64,000 nt of DNA from Nocardioides mesophilus (GTDB lineage Bacteria > Actinomycetota > Actinomycetes > Propionibacteriales > Nocardioidaceae): the NCBI RefSeq assembly GCF_014395785.1, contig NZ_CP060713.1, forward strand, positions 152,501 to 216,500, given 5' to 3'. The position numbers were made by a program, and so were the translations under genes. This document shows positions 38,657 to 48,229 of this stretch, in pieces (the first letter of the stretch is position 1; each line of letters starts with the position of its first letter). The notes under the pieces were generated by a model. It made no database searches. It saw only the letters and a program-made list of their open reading frames with translations, and was not told where the DNA came from.

Positions 38657-39421
38657 TCAGCCGTTCTGGTCGGCGTCGTCGCCGAGCAGCGACTTGAGCC
38701 GCTTCGGAGAGTGCTCGTTGTTGCCCACGCCGCCTTCGGCGCTGCCGTCGAGCGCCGCGAGCTGCTGCTGGAAGTAGCTCTTCAGGCGGCTGCGGTACTC
38801 GCGCTCGAACGAGCGGAGGTTCTCCACCTCGCTGTTGAGCTTGTCCTTCTCCTTCTCCAGGTCGCCGAAGAGCTGCTGACGGCGCTCGGCGGTCTCGGAG
38901 TCGAGCATCTGCGAGCGGGTCCGGGCGTCGGACTCCATGCGCTCGGCCTTGGTCTTGGACTCCGACTCGAGCCGCTCGGCCTTGGTGCGGGCCTCGCCGA
39001 TGATCTTGTCGGCCTGGTCCTTGGCCTCGTCGACGAGCTGGTCGGCGTTGTTCGTGGCGATCTCGAGCAGCCGGGCCGCGGCGCTGGAGGCCTCGCCGAC
39101 GGTCTTGACCTTGATCGTCTCCACCGGAGCCGCGGCCGGTGCCGGAGCAGCGGCGGCCACCGGTGCGGGAGCCGCCTTGACCGGCTCGGGCTCCGGCTCC
39201 GGCGCCTTCTCCGCGGGCTTGGCCGGCGCGGCCGCGGGGGCGGCCCCGCCCTGCTGGGCGGCGGACAGCTTGCTGCGCAGGTCGTCGTTCTCCCGCGTCA
39301 GCCGGGCGAGCTCGGCCTCGACCTCGTCGAGGAACTGGTCGACCTCCCCCATGTCGTAACCCTCACGGAGGCGCACCGGAGTAAAGCGCTTGTTGCTCAC
39401 GTCCTCAGGCGTCAGCGGCAT
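38657..39421 (-). CDS. divIVA: DivIVA/Wag31 polar growth protein
   Basis: Coiled-coil scaffold at cell poles and septa that recruits wall synthesis in actinobacteria. Seen: 254 aa. N-terminal membrane-binding domain LTPEDVSNKRFTPVRLREGYDMGEVDQFLDEVEAEL, first coiled coil to residue ~60, an Ala/Pro/Glu-rich insert (about 62-115), then a long second coiled coil (about 125-235). ATG with an AAAGGGTGAG site. Last gene of the dcw-linked run; 190 bp from yggT, so it likely has its own promoter. Confidence 0.95.
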   Translation of the reverse strand: MPLTPEDVSNKRFTPVRLREGYDMGEVDQFLDEVEAELARLTRENDDLRSKLSAAQQGGAAPAAAPAKPAEKAPEPEPEPVKAAPAPVAAAAPAPAAAPVETIKVKTVGEASSAAARLLEIATNNADQLVDEAKDQADKIIGEARTKAERLESESKTKAERMESDARTRSQMLDSETAERRQQLFGDLEKEKDKLNSEVENLRSFEREYRSRLKSYFQQQLAALDGSAEGGVGNNEHSPKRLKSLLGDDADQNG

Positions 39422-39611
39422 GACTCACCCTTTGTTCGTAGTCGTCGTGGTACGCGACGTCGCCGTCGCATCTCGGCCCACCGTACTCCGGATCCACGTC
39501 ACGAGACGCGGGGGGTTCGGGGGCGTGCTGCCAGCGCAGCCTACCGGTGCCGGTCCTCTCGCGTCACACCCGCAACTCGGGGTGAGCCGACCGGCCCGGA
39601 GCGGCCGCACG

Positions 39612-39902
39612 TCAGAAGAACAGGTTGCTGACCACGCTCTGCAGCACGTAGACGAGGATCAGCACGATCAGGAAGCTGGTGTCGATCGCGACGCTGCCGA
39701 GCCGCAGCGGCGGCACGAACCGCCGGACGAACACGATCGGCGGGTCGGTGACGGAGTAGACGACCTCCAGGACCACCAGCAGCGGACCCCGCGGCGCCCA
39801 CGAGCGCGCGAAGACCTGCACCCAGTCGAACACCAAGCGGATGAGCAGAAGCCACAGGAATACCTGCAGCACCAACAGGAGGATCGAGCCGACGACGGTC
39901 AC
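39612..39902 (-). CDS. YggT-family membrane protein
   Basis: 96 aa, GTG start at 39902. Two hydrophobic blocks (VVGSILLLVLQVFLWLLLIRLV and the C-terminal LIVLILVYVLQSVVSNLFF) around a polar loop with DPPIVFVRRFVPPLRLG, the YggT signature. In actinobacteria it lies between sepF and divIVA and is thought to assist division or membrane function; mechanism unknown. 56 bp after sepF. Confidence 0.92.
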   Translation of the reverse strand: MTVVGSILLLVLQVFLWLLLIRLVFDWVQVFARSWAPRGPLLVVLEVVYSVTDPPIVFVRRFVPPLRLGSVAIDTSFLIVLILVYVLQSVVSNLFF

Positions 39903-39958
39903 GCTGTCGGAGTCTAGCCAGCCGACACCCGGGAATCAGGCGTGGCGTGCCGGGCCGG

Positions 39959-40459
39959 TCAGCTCTGGTTGAAGAACCCGCCCTCGGCGATGCGCTGCTT
40001 GTCCTCGGCCGCCACGGTGACGTTCGGCGGCGAGAGCAGGAACACCTTGTTGGTGACCCGCTCGATGGTGCCACGCACCGCGAACACGAGGCCCGCCGAG
40101 AAGTCGACGAGCCGCTTGGCGTCCGCGTCGTCCATCTCGGAGAGGTTCATGATCACCGGAACCCCCTCGCGGAAGTTCTCGCCGATCGTGCGCGCCTCGT
40201 TGTAGGTGCTCGGGTGCAGCGTCGTGATCCGGGAGAGCTCGGCGACCGTGCCCACCGCCGCCACCGGGGCGACCGGCGCTGGCTGGGGACGGCGCCGTTC
40301 GGCGATGCTCGCGACCGGCGCCGGACGGGCCGGGTCGCGCTCGGCCCGCTCATCACGTCGCGGCGCGTCGTCGTACTCGTCGTAGTACTCGTCGTCGTAG
40401 CGCTCGGTGTCCTCGAGCAGGCCGAGATAGACACCCATCTTGCGCATCGCGCTGCCCAT
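39959..40459 (-). CDS. sepF: Cell division protein SepF
   Basis: Membrane anchor for FtsZ where FtsA is absent. Seen: 166 aa. N-terminal amphipathic helix [16 protein letters not shown], an acidic/Tyr then Pro-rich linker (20-75), and the DUF552 core from [16 protein letters not shown] through [17 protein letters not shown] to the C-terminus. GGAAGGG site before ATG. No ftsA is present in the cluster, in keeping with the SepF role. A start at Met5 is possible. Confidence 0.95.
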   Translation of the reverse strand: MGSAMRKMGVYLGLLEDTERYDDEYYDEYDDAPRRDERAERDPARPAPVASIAERRRPQPAPVAPVAAVGTVAELSRITTLHPSTYNEARTIGENFREGVPVIMNLSEMDDADAKRLVDFSAGLVFAVRGTIERVTNKVFLLSPPNVTVAAEDKQRIAEGGFFNQS

Positions 40460-40519
40460 GAATCTTGCCCTTCCGGTGCATCGGCACCCCTCTTCCGGGG
40501 TGCTGCTCCGTGCCTGACA

Positions 40520-41230
40520 CTACCCGAGCGGCGGCCGCGGCCCGAGGACCGCAGAGCCAATCCGCACGTGTGTCGCACCTGTCCTGACGGCGACCTCGAG
40601 GTCGCCGCTCATTCCCGCCGAGACCCAGGTGGCGGCGGGATCCACCCGACGCACCACCTCGGCCGACTCGGCAAGCCTCTCGAACGCCGGCCGGGGGTCT
40701 GCCCCCGGCGGCGCCACTGCCATCACTCCTCGCAACCGCAACCCTTCGGTCGCGGCCAGCCGCTCGGCCAGCGCACCCACCTCACGCGGGGCCGCTCCCC
40801 CGCGCGCCGACCCGGCCCCCTCGTCGGGATCCAGGTTGACCTGCACCAGACAGTCCAGCACACGTCCCCGCTGGTGCGCGCCCCGGGACAGCCCGGGCAG
40901 CAGCTTGGCGCGGTCCACGGACTCGACCACGTCGGCGTACGCCGCGACCGCCGCCGCCTTGTTGCTCTGCAGGCTGCCGACGAAGTGCCACCGCAGCCCC
41001 AGGTCCGCACACTCGGCCGCCTTCGCCTCCGCCTCCTGGTGCCGGTTCTCCCCCACGTCGGTGACGCCGAGGGCCGCGAGCAGCCGCACGTCCGAGGCCG
41101 GGAAGAACTTGGTGACCACGGTCAGCGTCACCTCGCCGGGAGCACGGCCGGCCTCCGCGCAGGCGGTCGCGATCCGGTCGCGGACGGTGCCGAGCCGGCC
41201 CTCGAGCTCGGCGCGCCGGTCCTCGCTCAT
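40520..41230 (-). CDS. PLP homeostasis protein (YggS family)
   Basis: 236 aa. PLP-binding lysine Lys41 in TLTVVTKFFPASDV; VGENRHQEAEAK, WHFVGSLQSNK and MSGDLEVAVRTGATHVRIG are all family motifs. Binds and buffers pyridoxal phosphate, no catalysis known. ATG 41230 overlaps the pgeF stop by 4 bp. The frame upstream of this start is antisense noise. Conserved position between pgeF and sepF. Confidence 0.94.
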   Translation of the reverse strand: MSEDRRAELEGRLGTVRDRIATACAEAGRAPGEVTLTVVTKFFPASDVRLLAALGVTDVGENRHQEAEAKAAECADLGLRWHFVGSLQSNKAAAVAAYADVVESVDRAKLLPGLSRGAHQRGRVLDCLVQVNLDPDEGAGSARGGAAPREVGALAERLAATEGLRLRGVMAVAPPGADPRPAFERLAESAEVVRRVDPAATWVSAGMSGDLEVAVRTGATHVRIGSAVLGPRPPLG

Positions 41231-41958
41231 GGCCGCACCCACACGAAGCCGGCGAGCCGCCCCGAGGCGGGGCCCTGACGTCGGTAGGAGAACAGGTCCT
41301 CGTCCTCGCGGGTGCACCGCCCGGTCCGGGTCAAGTCGCTGACGCCGGCATCGCGCAGCTGCGCGACCACCCCGGCGCCGAGGTCGAGCGACGGGGTCCC
41401 CCACGAGGTGCGCGCGAACGTCTCCGGCACCAGCCCGGCCACGTGCGCGCGCATGTCCTCGGGCACTTCGTAGCAGGACCCGCACACGTGCGGGCCGACC
41501 CAGGCGACCACCTGGCCGGCGCCGAGCTCACGCAGCGCGGCGACGGCAGCCGGGACGACCCCGGCGACCAGGCCCGGTCGGCCCGAGTGCACCGCGGCGA
41601 CCAGACCGCGCTCGGTGTCGGCGAGCAGCACCGGCACGCAGTCGGCCACCCGGACCATCAGCGCGACGCCGGGCTCGCCGGTGACCAGCGCGTCCGCCTG
41701 CGGCGCGGCCGGCCCGGACGCGACGGCGCTCCCCGCGTCGACGACCGCCACCTCGGCGCCGTGGACCTGGCGCATGCCGGCCACCACCGGAGCGGTGAGC
41801 GCCCGGGCGACGCGGTCGATGTTCTCCGCGACGGTGCCGGGCTGGTCGTCGTCGCGGGCAGCGAGGTTGAGCGACGCGTACGGACCGCCACTGACACCTC
41901 CGTGGCGGTCCGTGAACGCGACCTCGACCGGGCCGCGCGTCGCGCGATAGGCGAACAA
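41227..41958 (-). CDS. pgeF: PgeF/YfiH-family protein (peptidoglycan editing factor)
   Basis: 243 aa cupin-like DUF152 protein. VRVADCVPVLLAD, AAVHSGRPGLVAG and HVCGSCYEVPEDM carry the Cys/His metal site (the usual HAGWRG is HSGRPG here). Family members hydrolyse wrongly built muropeptide precursors (L-Ser-containing) or act as copper oxidases. The start is a rare TTG at 41958, 7 bp after ftsZ; no better start exists before the conserved VEVAFTDRHGGVS. Confidence 0.9.
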   Translation of the reverse strand: MFAYRATRGPVEVAFTDRHGGVSGGPYASLNLAARDDDQPGTVAENIDRVARALTAPVVAGMRQVHGAEVAVVDAGSAVASGPAAPQADALVTGEPGVALMVRVADCVPVLLADTERGLVAAVHSGRPGLVAGVVPAAVAALRELGAGQVVAWVGPHVCGSCYEVPEDMRAHVAGLVPETFARTSWGTPSLDLGAGVVAQLRDAGVSDLTRTGRCTREDEDLFSYRRQGPASGRLAGFVWVRP

Positions 41959-41965
41959 GGCGTCC

Positions 41966-43270
41966 TTACTTCAAGAAGTCCGGGACGTCGAGGTCGTCCT
42001 CGAACTGCAGCTGGCGCGGCTGGCGCGGCGGCTGGCCCTGCTGCTGCGGCTGCTGCGGCTGCTGCTGCACCGGCTGCCCCTGGGCAGGCTCAGGAGCCTG
42101 TCGCTGCGGGGCCGGGGCGGCGTAGCCGGGCTGGCCCGCGGGGGCGGGCTGCTGCTGGGGCTGCTGGGTCCGGCTCGGCTGCGGCCGACCCTGGCCCGGG
42201 GCCACGGCGCTGGCGCCGCTCGGCTCCGAGGCCCGGAAGGTCGGCTGCGGGGTCCGCTGGTCGCCCTGCGTCTGCGGGGCGGGCTCGCGGCGCAGCACCG
42301 TGCCGTTGTCTCGGCGCTTCGGCATGCCGCCGTCGAACCCGGCGGCGATGACCGTCACCCGGACCTCGTCTCCGAGGGCGTCGTCGATGACCGCACCGAA
42401 GATGATGTTGGCCTCGGCGTGCGCGGCCTGGGAGACGAGCGCCGCGGCCTCGTTGATCTCGAACAGGCCGAGGTCCGAGCCGCCGGCGATCGAGAGCAGC
42501 ACGCCGTGCGCACCGTCGATGGAGGCCTCCAGCAGGGGGCTGGACACCGCCATCTCGGCCGCGGCCACCGCGCGGTCCTCGCCGCGGGCCGAGCCGATGC
42601 CCATCAGCGCCGAGCCGGCGTTGGCCATCACGGACTTCACGTCGGCGAAGTCGAGGTTGATCAGGCCGGGGGTCGTGATCAGGTCGGTGATGCCCGAGAC
42701 GCCCTGCAGCAGCACCTGGTCGGCCTGCTTGAACGCGTCGAGGATCGAGACGTTGCGGTCACTGATGGAGAGCAGGCGGTCGTTCGGGATCACGATGAGG
42801 GTGTCGACCTCCTCGCGGAGCCCGGCGATCCCCTCCTCGGCCTGGTTGGCGCGGCGACGACCCTCGAACGAGAACGGCCGGGTGACCACACCGATCGTCA
42901 GCGCCCCCAGGGAGCGCGCGATCCGGGCGACGACGGGCGCACCACCGGTGCCGGTGCCACCACCCTCGCCGGCGGTCACGAAGACCATGTCGGCCCCGCG
43001 GATGACCTCTTCGATCTCCTCCGCGTGGTCCTCGGCGGCCTTGCCGCCGACGTCGGGGTTCGCGCCGGCGCCGAGGCCCCGGGTCAGCTCACGCCCGATG
43101 TCGAGCTTGACGTCGGCGTCGCTCATCAGGAGCGCCTGGGCATCGGTGTTGATCGCGATGAACTCGACGCCCTTGAGGCCGACCTCGATCATCCGGTTGA
43201 CGGCGTTGACTCCACCTCCACCGATACCTACGACCTTGATCACGGCCAGGTAGTTCTGCGGTGCTGCCAC
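41966..43270 (-). CDS. ftsZ: Cell division GTPase FtsZ
   Basis: Tubulin-like GTPase that forms the Z ring. Seen: 434 aa. [17 protein letters not shown] near the start, GTP-binding GGGTGTGG at 103-110, and the T7 loop region [12 protein letters not shown] Gln/Pro-rich linker (about 320-424) separates the core from the terminal peptide [10 protein letters not shown] that binds partners such as SepF and FtsW. The start is GTG at 43270. A 314-bp upstream gap separates it from ftsQ and contains a striking inverted repeat. Confidence 0.98.
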   Translation of the reverse strand: MAAPQNYLAVIKVVGIGGGGVNAVNRMIEVGLKGVEFIAINTDAQALLMSDADVKLDIGRELTRGLGAGANPDVGGKAAEDHAEEIEEVIRGADMVFVTAGEGGGTGTGGAPVVARIARSLGALTIGVVTRPFSFEGRRRANQAEEGIAGLREEVDTLIVIPNDRLLSISDRNVSILDAFKQADQVLLQGVSGITDLITTPGLINLDFADVKSVMANAGSALMGIGSARGEDRAVAAAEMAVSSPLLEASIDGAHGVLLSIAGGSDLGLFEINEAAALVSQAAHAEANIIFGAVIDDALGDEVRVTVIAAGFDGGMPKRRDNGTVLRREPAPQTQGDQRTPQPTFRASEPSGASAVAPGQGRPQPSRTQQPQQQPAPAGQPGYAAPAPQRQAPEPAQGQPVQQQPQQPQQQGQPPRQPRQLQFEDDLDVPDFLK

Positions 43271-43584
43271 GGCAGGTGCCTCTCGCTGCTCGGGTGCCCG
43301 GGCCGGGTTGCGGCTGGTCGGGCGGACGGATGTCTGTCGGTGGGGAAGTGCCCGGGGAAGCCATGAACTCTAACCCTGAAGTAGAGGGTTATAGTTATGT
43401 CAACCTCGTGCTTGATGACGAAGTTAGGCGGTGCCCACGGTCCGATCCCGCAGACACGCCGCCGCGCGCCGCGCAATTGCAGATTCCTGCCAGATCGATG
43501 TGCCGGCGCGATCGTGCCGAGCCGGGCGGCGGAGATCCGGCGCCGGAGGTCCGTGCGGCGACCGGGGTCTCCCCCGGCTACGGG
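43271..43584 (-). promoter_or_regulatory. ftsZ upstream region with inverted repeat
   Basis: The 314-bp gap between ftsQ and ftsZ. On the minus strand TTGACA (43398-43403) is a good -35. It is followed by TAACCCT-7 nt-AGGGTTA (43371-43391), a perfect 7-bp inverted repeat in an unusually AT-rich patch. No good -10 at 16-18 bp is visible; the best (CAGGGT) is 19 bp away. ftsZ evidently has its own promoter here in addition to read-through. Confidence 0.5.
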
Positions 43585-44361
43585 TCAGGGTCGGATGACC
43601 GGCTGGCCGGGCACGCTGACGTCGTACTGCGACGCCTTCTGCTTCAGCAGCACCTCGAGCACCCGCGCCTTGTCCGCGGAGTCCTCCGCGGAGCCCCAGA
43701 CGACGGTGGTGCCGTCGCGCAGCTGCAGCGAGATCGTGTCGACGGTGCGCACCGAGACGAAGTCGACGCGCGCGGCGAGCGGCCCGGGCAGCGCGTCGAC
43801 CACCGTGGCGGCCTCGGCCACCGCGGCGGGCGGGGTGTCGGGGCCGCTGCGCACCAGCGGCAGGCTCGGTGGGCGTGACGGGTAGCGCCGGAACAGCACG
43901 CCCTCCTCGTCCACGCCGTGCAGGACGCCGTCGCGCTCCACCACCGCCACCGCCTGACGCTCGGTCACGTCGATCCGGACCTGGTCCGGCCAGGCCCGGG
44001 ACACGTCGACCGAGCTCACCGGGGCGAGCTCCTCGACGCGGTCCGCGACCGCGGCCAGGTCGACGGTGGCCAGCGGGGAGCCGGTGGGTACGGCGGCGAC
44101 CCGCTGCACCTCGCGCGAGTCGAGGACCGCCGTGCCCTCCACCTGCACCCCGGACACGGAGAGCGTCGCGGAGAAGAACACCAACCAGGTCGCGCCGCCG
44201 ACCAGCACCAGGACCGCCAGCACCGCCACCACGACCCGCCAGGCCAGCCACCTTCGGGCCCACTGCCGGCGGGCGAAGCGGCGCCGGGCCTGCTGCAGGC
44301 TGCGCGCGTCGGGATCCGCGGCGCCGGGTGCGGGGGAAGGGGTCTCAGTCCTGCTGCGCAT
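43585..44361 (-). CDS. ftsQ: Cell division protein FtsQ
   Basis: 258 aa. Short cytoplasmic Arg-rich N-terminus, one membrane helix (VVVAVLAVLVLVGGATWLVFF), then a POTRA domain starting LSVSGVQVEGTAVL and the FtsQ beta domain ending QYDVSVPGQPVIRP. Links the FtsB/FtsL subcomplex to the divisome. The ATG at 44361 overlaps the murC stop by 17 bp. Confidence 0.94.
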   Translation of the reverse strand: MRSRTETPSPAPGAADPDARSLQQARRRFARRQWARRWLAWRVVVAVLAVLVLVGGATWLVFFSATLSVSGVQVEGTAVLDSREVQRVAAVPTGSPLATVDLAAVADRVEELAPVSSVDVSRAWPDQVRIDVTERQAVAVVERDGVLHGVDEEGVLFRRYPSRPPSLPLVRSGPDTPPAAVAEAATVVDALPGPLAARVDFVSVRTVDTISLQLRDGTTVVWGSAEDSADKARVLEVLLKQKASQYDVSVPGQPVIRP

Positions 44362-45793
44362 GGCCCTCCCCCGTGTCGTCGGCCCGCTCCTGCAGCAGCT
44401 GCAGCACCTCGGGCCCCACCAGGGTCACGTCGCCGGCGCCCAGGGTCAGCACTAGGTCGCCGGGCCGGGCCCGGCCGGCCAGCGCCGCAGGCACCGCCGA
44501 CCAGGACGGCTCGAAGTGCACCCGCTCGGGCGACAGCGGCACGTGGCCGGCGACCATCGCGCCGTTGACGCCCGGCTCCGGGTCCTCGCGGGCGACGTAG
44601 ACGTCCATGACGACGACCTCGTCCGCGGCGCCGAGCGCCTGTCCCATCGCGGCGCCGAAGATCTTGGTGCGGGAGACCAGGTGCGGCTGGAAGCCGACCA
44701 CGACCCGGCCCTCCCCGGCCAGCGACCGGGCCGCCTGCAGGTCACCGGCGATCTCGTTGGGGTGGTGGGCGTAGCTGTCGTAGACGCGCACACCGGCCGC
44801 CTCGCCCTTGAGCTCCATCCGGCGCCGGGTGCCGGTGAACGCCTCGAGGCCGCGGCGCAGGTCGTCGAAGGCGAAGCCGAGCCGCAGCCCCGCGGCGAGC
44901 GCGGCGAGGGCGTCCAGGACGTAGTGGCGCCCCGGGATGCGCAGGGTGACCTGGCCCAGCCGGCGGCCCCGGTCGACGGCCGTGAACGTCGAGGTGGAGC
45001 CGGCGAAGGTCAGCCCCTCGGCGCGCAGGTCGGCGGCAGCTGACTCCCCCACCCCGACCGTGGTCAGGCCGCGGGCCCGTGACTGCTCGGCGAGGTCGGC
45101 GGCGCCCGCGTCGTCGACGCAGACCACCAGGAAGCCGGCCGGGTCGATCCGGTCCAGGAACCGGGTGAAGGCCGCGTGGTAGGCCTCCTCGGTGCCGTAG
45201 TTGTCGAGGTGGTCGGCCTCGACGTTGGTCACCAGCGCGGCGGCCGGTGAGTAGACCAGGAACGCGCCGTCGCTCTCGTCGGCCTCGGCCACGAACAGGT
45301 CGCCGCTGCCCTCGTGGGCGTTCGAGCCGGACTCGTTGAGCTCGCCGCCGATCGCGAACGACGGGTCCGCGCCGCAGTGCTGGAGCGCCACCGTGAGCAG
45401 CGACGTGGTCGTGGTCTTGCCGTGGGTGCCGGCCACCGCGACCACCCGGCGGCCGCGCATGACCGACTCCAGCGCCGCGGAGCGCGGCAGCAGCCGCAGC
45501 CCCTGCGCGCGGGCCTCGACCACCTCGGGGTTGTCCTCGCGGACCGCGGTGGAGACCACCAGCGTGTCGACGTCGTGCACGTGTTCGGCGGCGTGGCCGA
45601 CGTGGCACCGCGCGCCGAGGGCACGCAGCGCCTCGAGGGTCCGGGAGTCCTTGGCGTCGCTGCCGCTGACGGTGATGCCGCGGGCCAGCATGATCCGGGC
45701 GATGCCGGACAGGCCGGCGCCGCCGATGCCGACGAAGTGGACGCGGCCCAGGCGGTCGGCCGGCAGCAGCTCCTCGGGGACCGGGACGATCAT
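44345..45793 (-). CDS. murC: UDP-N-acetylmuramate-L-alanine ligase
   Basis: ATP-dependent addition of L-Ala to UDP-MurNAc. Seen: 482 aa. [19 protein letters not shown] loop GTHGKTTTT (122-130), [10 protein letters not shown] and [15 protein letters not shown] 45793 overlaps murG by 4 bp. Upstream frame is antisense. Confidence 0.97.
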   Translation of the reverse strand: MIVPVPEELLPADRLGRVHFVGIGGAGLSGIARIMLARGITVSGSDAKDSRTLEALRALGARCHVGHAAEHVHDVDTLVVSTAVREDNPEVVEARAQGLRLLPRSAALESVMRGRRVVAVAGTHGKTTTTSLLTVALQHCGADPSFAIGGELNESGSNAHEGSGDLFVAEADESDGAFLVYSPAAALVTNVEADHLDNYGTEEAYHAAFTRFLDRIDPAGFLVVCVDDAGAADLAEQSRARGLTTVGVGESAAADLRAEGLTFAGSTSTFTAVDRGRRLGQVTLRIPGRHYVLDALAALAAGLRLGFAFDDLRRGLEAFTGTRRRMELKGEAAGVRVYDSYAHHPNEIAGDLQAARSLAGEGRVVVGFQPHLVSRTKIFGAAMGQALGAADEVVVMDVYVAREDPEPGVNGAMVAGHVPLSPERVHFEPSWSAVPAALAGRARPGDLVLTLGAGDVTLVGPEVLQLLQERADDTGEGHAQQD

Positions 45794-46878
45794 CGGTGTG
45801 CCTCCTGCGCCGCGGCCAGGATCATCCGGGCCAGCTTGTCGTCGGCGTCCCGCGGGATCAGCCCGGCGGCCGCCGCGGACATCGCGGCCAGCCGGCCGGC
45901 GTCGTTGGCCAGCTCCGGCACGGTGGCGCGCACCCACTCCGGGGTGAGCGCGTCGTCCCGGACCAGGAGCCCGCCGCCGGCGTCGACCACGGGCCGCGCG
46001 TTGAGGTCCTGCTCGCCGTTGCCGATCGGCAGCGGCACGAAGACCGCCGGCAGACCGGTCGCGGCGACCTCGGTGACGGTGTTCGCGCCGGCGCGGCAGA
46101 GGACGAGGTCGGCGGCGGCATACGCCAGGTCCATCCGGTCGACGAACGGGACGACGACGTACGGCGGCGCGCCGTCCACCCGCTGCACGGCCGCCTCGCC
46201 CTGCGGTCCGACGACGTGCAGCACCTGGACACCGGCCTCGGCGAGCGCGCCGGCCGCGGCGGTGACCGACTGGTTGATCCGGCGGGCCCCCTGGGAGCCG
46301 CCGGTGACCAGCAGCGTCGGCCGGTCCGGGTCGAGGCCGAACGTGGCCCGGGCCTCGGCCCGCAGGGCGGCGCGGTCCAGCGTCGAGATCATCCGGCGGA
46401 TCGGCAGCCCGACGTAGGTCGCGTGCCGCAGCGCGGTCTCGGGGAAGCTCGTCGCGACGTGCGTGGTGAACCGGGCGCCGAGCTTGTTGGCGATGCCGGG
46501 AAGCGCGTTGCCCTCGTGGACGACAAGCGGCAGCCGCCGGCGGCGGGCGGCGAGGTACGCCGGCACCGAGACGTAGCCGCCGAAGCCGACGACGACGTCG
46601 GGACGCACCCGGTCGAGGACCTCGAGGGTGGCCCGGATGGTGCCGCGGAGCCGGCCCGGCAGCCGCAGCAGGTCGGCGTTGGGCCGACGCGGCAGCGGCA
46701 CCGGCGGCACCAGCTCGAGGGGGTAGCCGGCCTCGGGGACGACCCGGGTCTCCAGCCCGCGCGGGGTGCCGAGCGCGGTCACCTCGAGGTCGGGGTCGAT
46801 CCGCCGCAGGGCGTCAGCGGTGGCCAGCAGCGGGGACGTGTGTCCGGCCGTGCCGCCGCCGGCGAGGAGAACCTTCAT
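45790..46878 (-). CDS. murG: Lipid II synthase MurG
   Basis: Adds GlcNAc to lipid I at the inner membrane face. Seen: 362 aa GT-B fold; GGGTAGH at 7-13, [16 protein letters not shown], the second-domain [13 protein letters not shown], and [23 protein letters not shown] at 46878; 48 bp after ftsW. Confidence 0.98.
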   Translation of the reverse strand: MKVLLAGGGTAGHTSPLLATADALRRIDPDLEVTALGTPRGLETRVVPEAGYPLELVPPVPLPRRPNADLLRLPGRLRGTIRATLEVLDRVRPDVVVGFGGYVSVPAYLAARRRRLPLVVHEGNALPGIANKLGARFTTHVATSFPETALRHATYVGLPIRRMISTLDRAALRAEARATFGLDPDRPTLLVTGGSQGARRINQSVTAAAGALAEAGVQVLHVVGPQGEAAVQRVDGAPPYVVVPFVDRMDLAYAAADLVLCRAGANTVTEVAATGLPAVFVPLPIGNGEQDLNARPVVDAGGGLLVRDDALTPEWVRATVPELANDAGRLAAMSAAAAGLIPRDADDKLARMILAAAQEAHR

Positions 46879-46926
46879 GACACCTGTCCTGGTCTGGTGA
46901 AGCGGTCAGTGCGGGAGCGTGCCCCA

Positions 46927-48195
46927 TCATCGCGTGCCTCGCGGCCGGCCGCTCCCGGCGGTCACCCCGGCGGGGGTACGGCGCCGCCGGCGCGCCCGCA
47001 GCGCGGCCTTGGCGCCGGGCTCCGAGCGGGCGAAGGAGACCAGCAGGCCCAGCGCCACCAGCGAGGGCAGCAGCGCGGAGCCGCCGTAGGAGACCAGCGG
47101 CATCGGGATCCCGATGACCGGCAGCAGCGCGAGCACCATCCCGACGTTGATCATCATCTGCACGGTGAGCCAGATGGTGATGCCGGCCGACATGTAGCGC
47201 ACGAACGGGTCCTTGGTGCGCAGCGCGACCCGGAAGCCGGCGTACGCGATGGTGAGGAACAGGCCGAGGACCAGCAGCGTGCCGACCAGCCCGAGCTCCT
47301 CGCCGAGCACCGCGAAGATGAAGTCGGTGTGGGCCGCGGGCAAGTTGCCCCACTTCTGCTGGCTGGCGGAGATGCCCTTGCCGAAGATGCCTCCGCTGGA
47401 CATCGCGAACAGCCCGTGGGCGGGCTGCCAGCCCGCACCCTGGTAGTCCTTGAACGGGTCGGCGAAGTTGGTCAGCCGGTCCAGCCGCTCGTGGCTGGTG
47501 GTGGCCAGGTAGAGGGCGAGCACGCCCACGGTGGTCATGCCGAGCACGAACAGGCGGGCCGGCGCACCGACCACCCAGAGCATCCCGAGCACGATCGCGA
47601 AGAGCACCAGCGCGGTGCCGAGGTCGTGCTGCTTGAGCACCAGCCCGATCACCAGGCCGGTCACCGGCAGCATCGGCATCAGCACGTGCCGCCAGTCACC
47701 GAGCAGCTTCTCCTTGCGGCCGTAGAGGTCGGCGCACCACAGGATCACGGCCAGCTTGGCGAGCTCGGAGGGCTGCACGCGCAACGGCCCCAGCGCCAGC
47801 CAGTTCTGGTTGCCGCCAACCTCGACCCCGAAGCCCGGGACCTGGGTCAGCGCCAGGGCCAGCAGCGCCAGGAAGATCGCGGGCCAGGCGAACGCCCGGA
47901 TCACCCGGTGCGGCAGCCTCGAGACCACGAAGGCCAGCGGCAGCGCCAGCAGCACCCAGGTGAGCTGGCGCTTGAACACGGCGTAGCTGTCGCCGTCGAA
48001 GTTCTTGTAGGCGTAGACGCTCGAGGCGCTCAGCACCATCATCAGCCCGATGGTGAGCAGCAGCGTCGACGCGCCGAGCAGCAGGTAGTAGGAGGTCAGC
48101 GGCCGGTCGAGCGCCTCGCGCACCGAGGCGGTCCACCCCGAGAACGACCGGGCGCGCGCGAGCTGGGCCCGGGGCTCCCCTGCGGTGGTGGTCAC
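46927..48195 (-). CDS. ftsW: Septal lipid II polymerase FtsW
   Basis: SEDS-family glycosyltransferase and division protein. Seen: 422 aa with about ten hydrophobic segments, LVVSRLPHRVIR region, YGRKEKLLGDW, and the C-terminal GIPMPLVSYGGSALLPSLVALGLL. The start is GTG at 48195, 34 bp after murD. An in-frame ATG 75 bp earlier would overlap murD and adds a non-conserved tail. Confidence 0.95.
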   Translation of the reverse strand: MTTTAGEPRAQLARARSFSGWTASVREALDRPLTSYYLLLGASTLLLTIGLMMVLSASSVYAYKNFDGDSYAVFKRQLTWVLLALPLAFVVSRLPHRVIRAFAWPAIFLALLALALTQVPGFGVEVGGNQNWLALGPLRVQPSELAKLAVILWCADLYGRKEKLLGDWRHVLMPMLPVTGLVIGLVLKQHDLGTALVLFAIVLGMLWVVGAPARLFVLGMTTVGVLALYLATTSHERLDRLTNFADPFKDYQGAGWQPAHGLFAMSSGGIFGKGISASQQKWGNLPAAHTDFIFAVLGEELGLVGTLLVLGLFLTIAYAGFRVALRTKDPFVRYMSAGITIWLTVQMMINVGMVLALLPVIGIPMPLVSYGGSALLPSLVALGLLVSFARSEPGAKAALRARRRRRTPAGVTAGSGRPRGTR

Positions 48196-48229
48196 GCCGG
48201 CCTGCCTGCCCTCCCGCCACGCCGGGGAG

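Noticed and set aside
41227-44361. Search for ftsA between ftsQ and ftsZ
   Set aside because: The gap is 314 bp with no ORF; absence of ftsA is normal in actinobacteria that use SepF.
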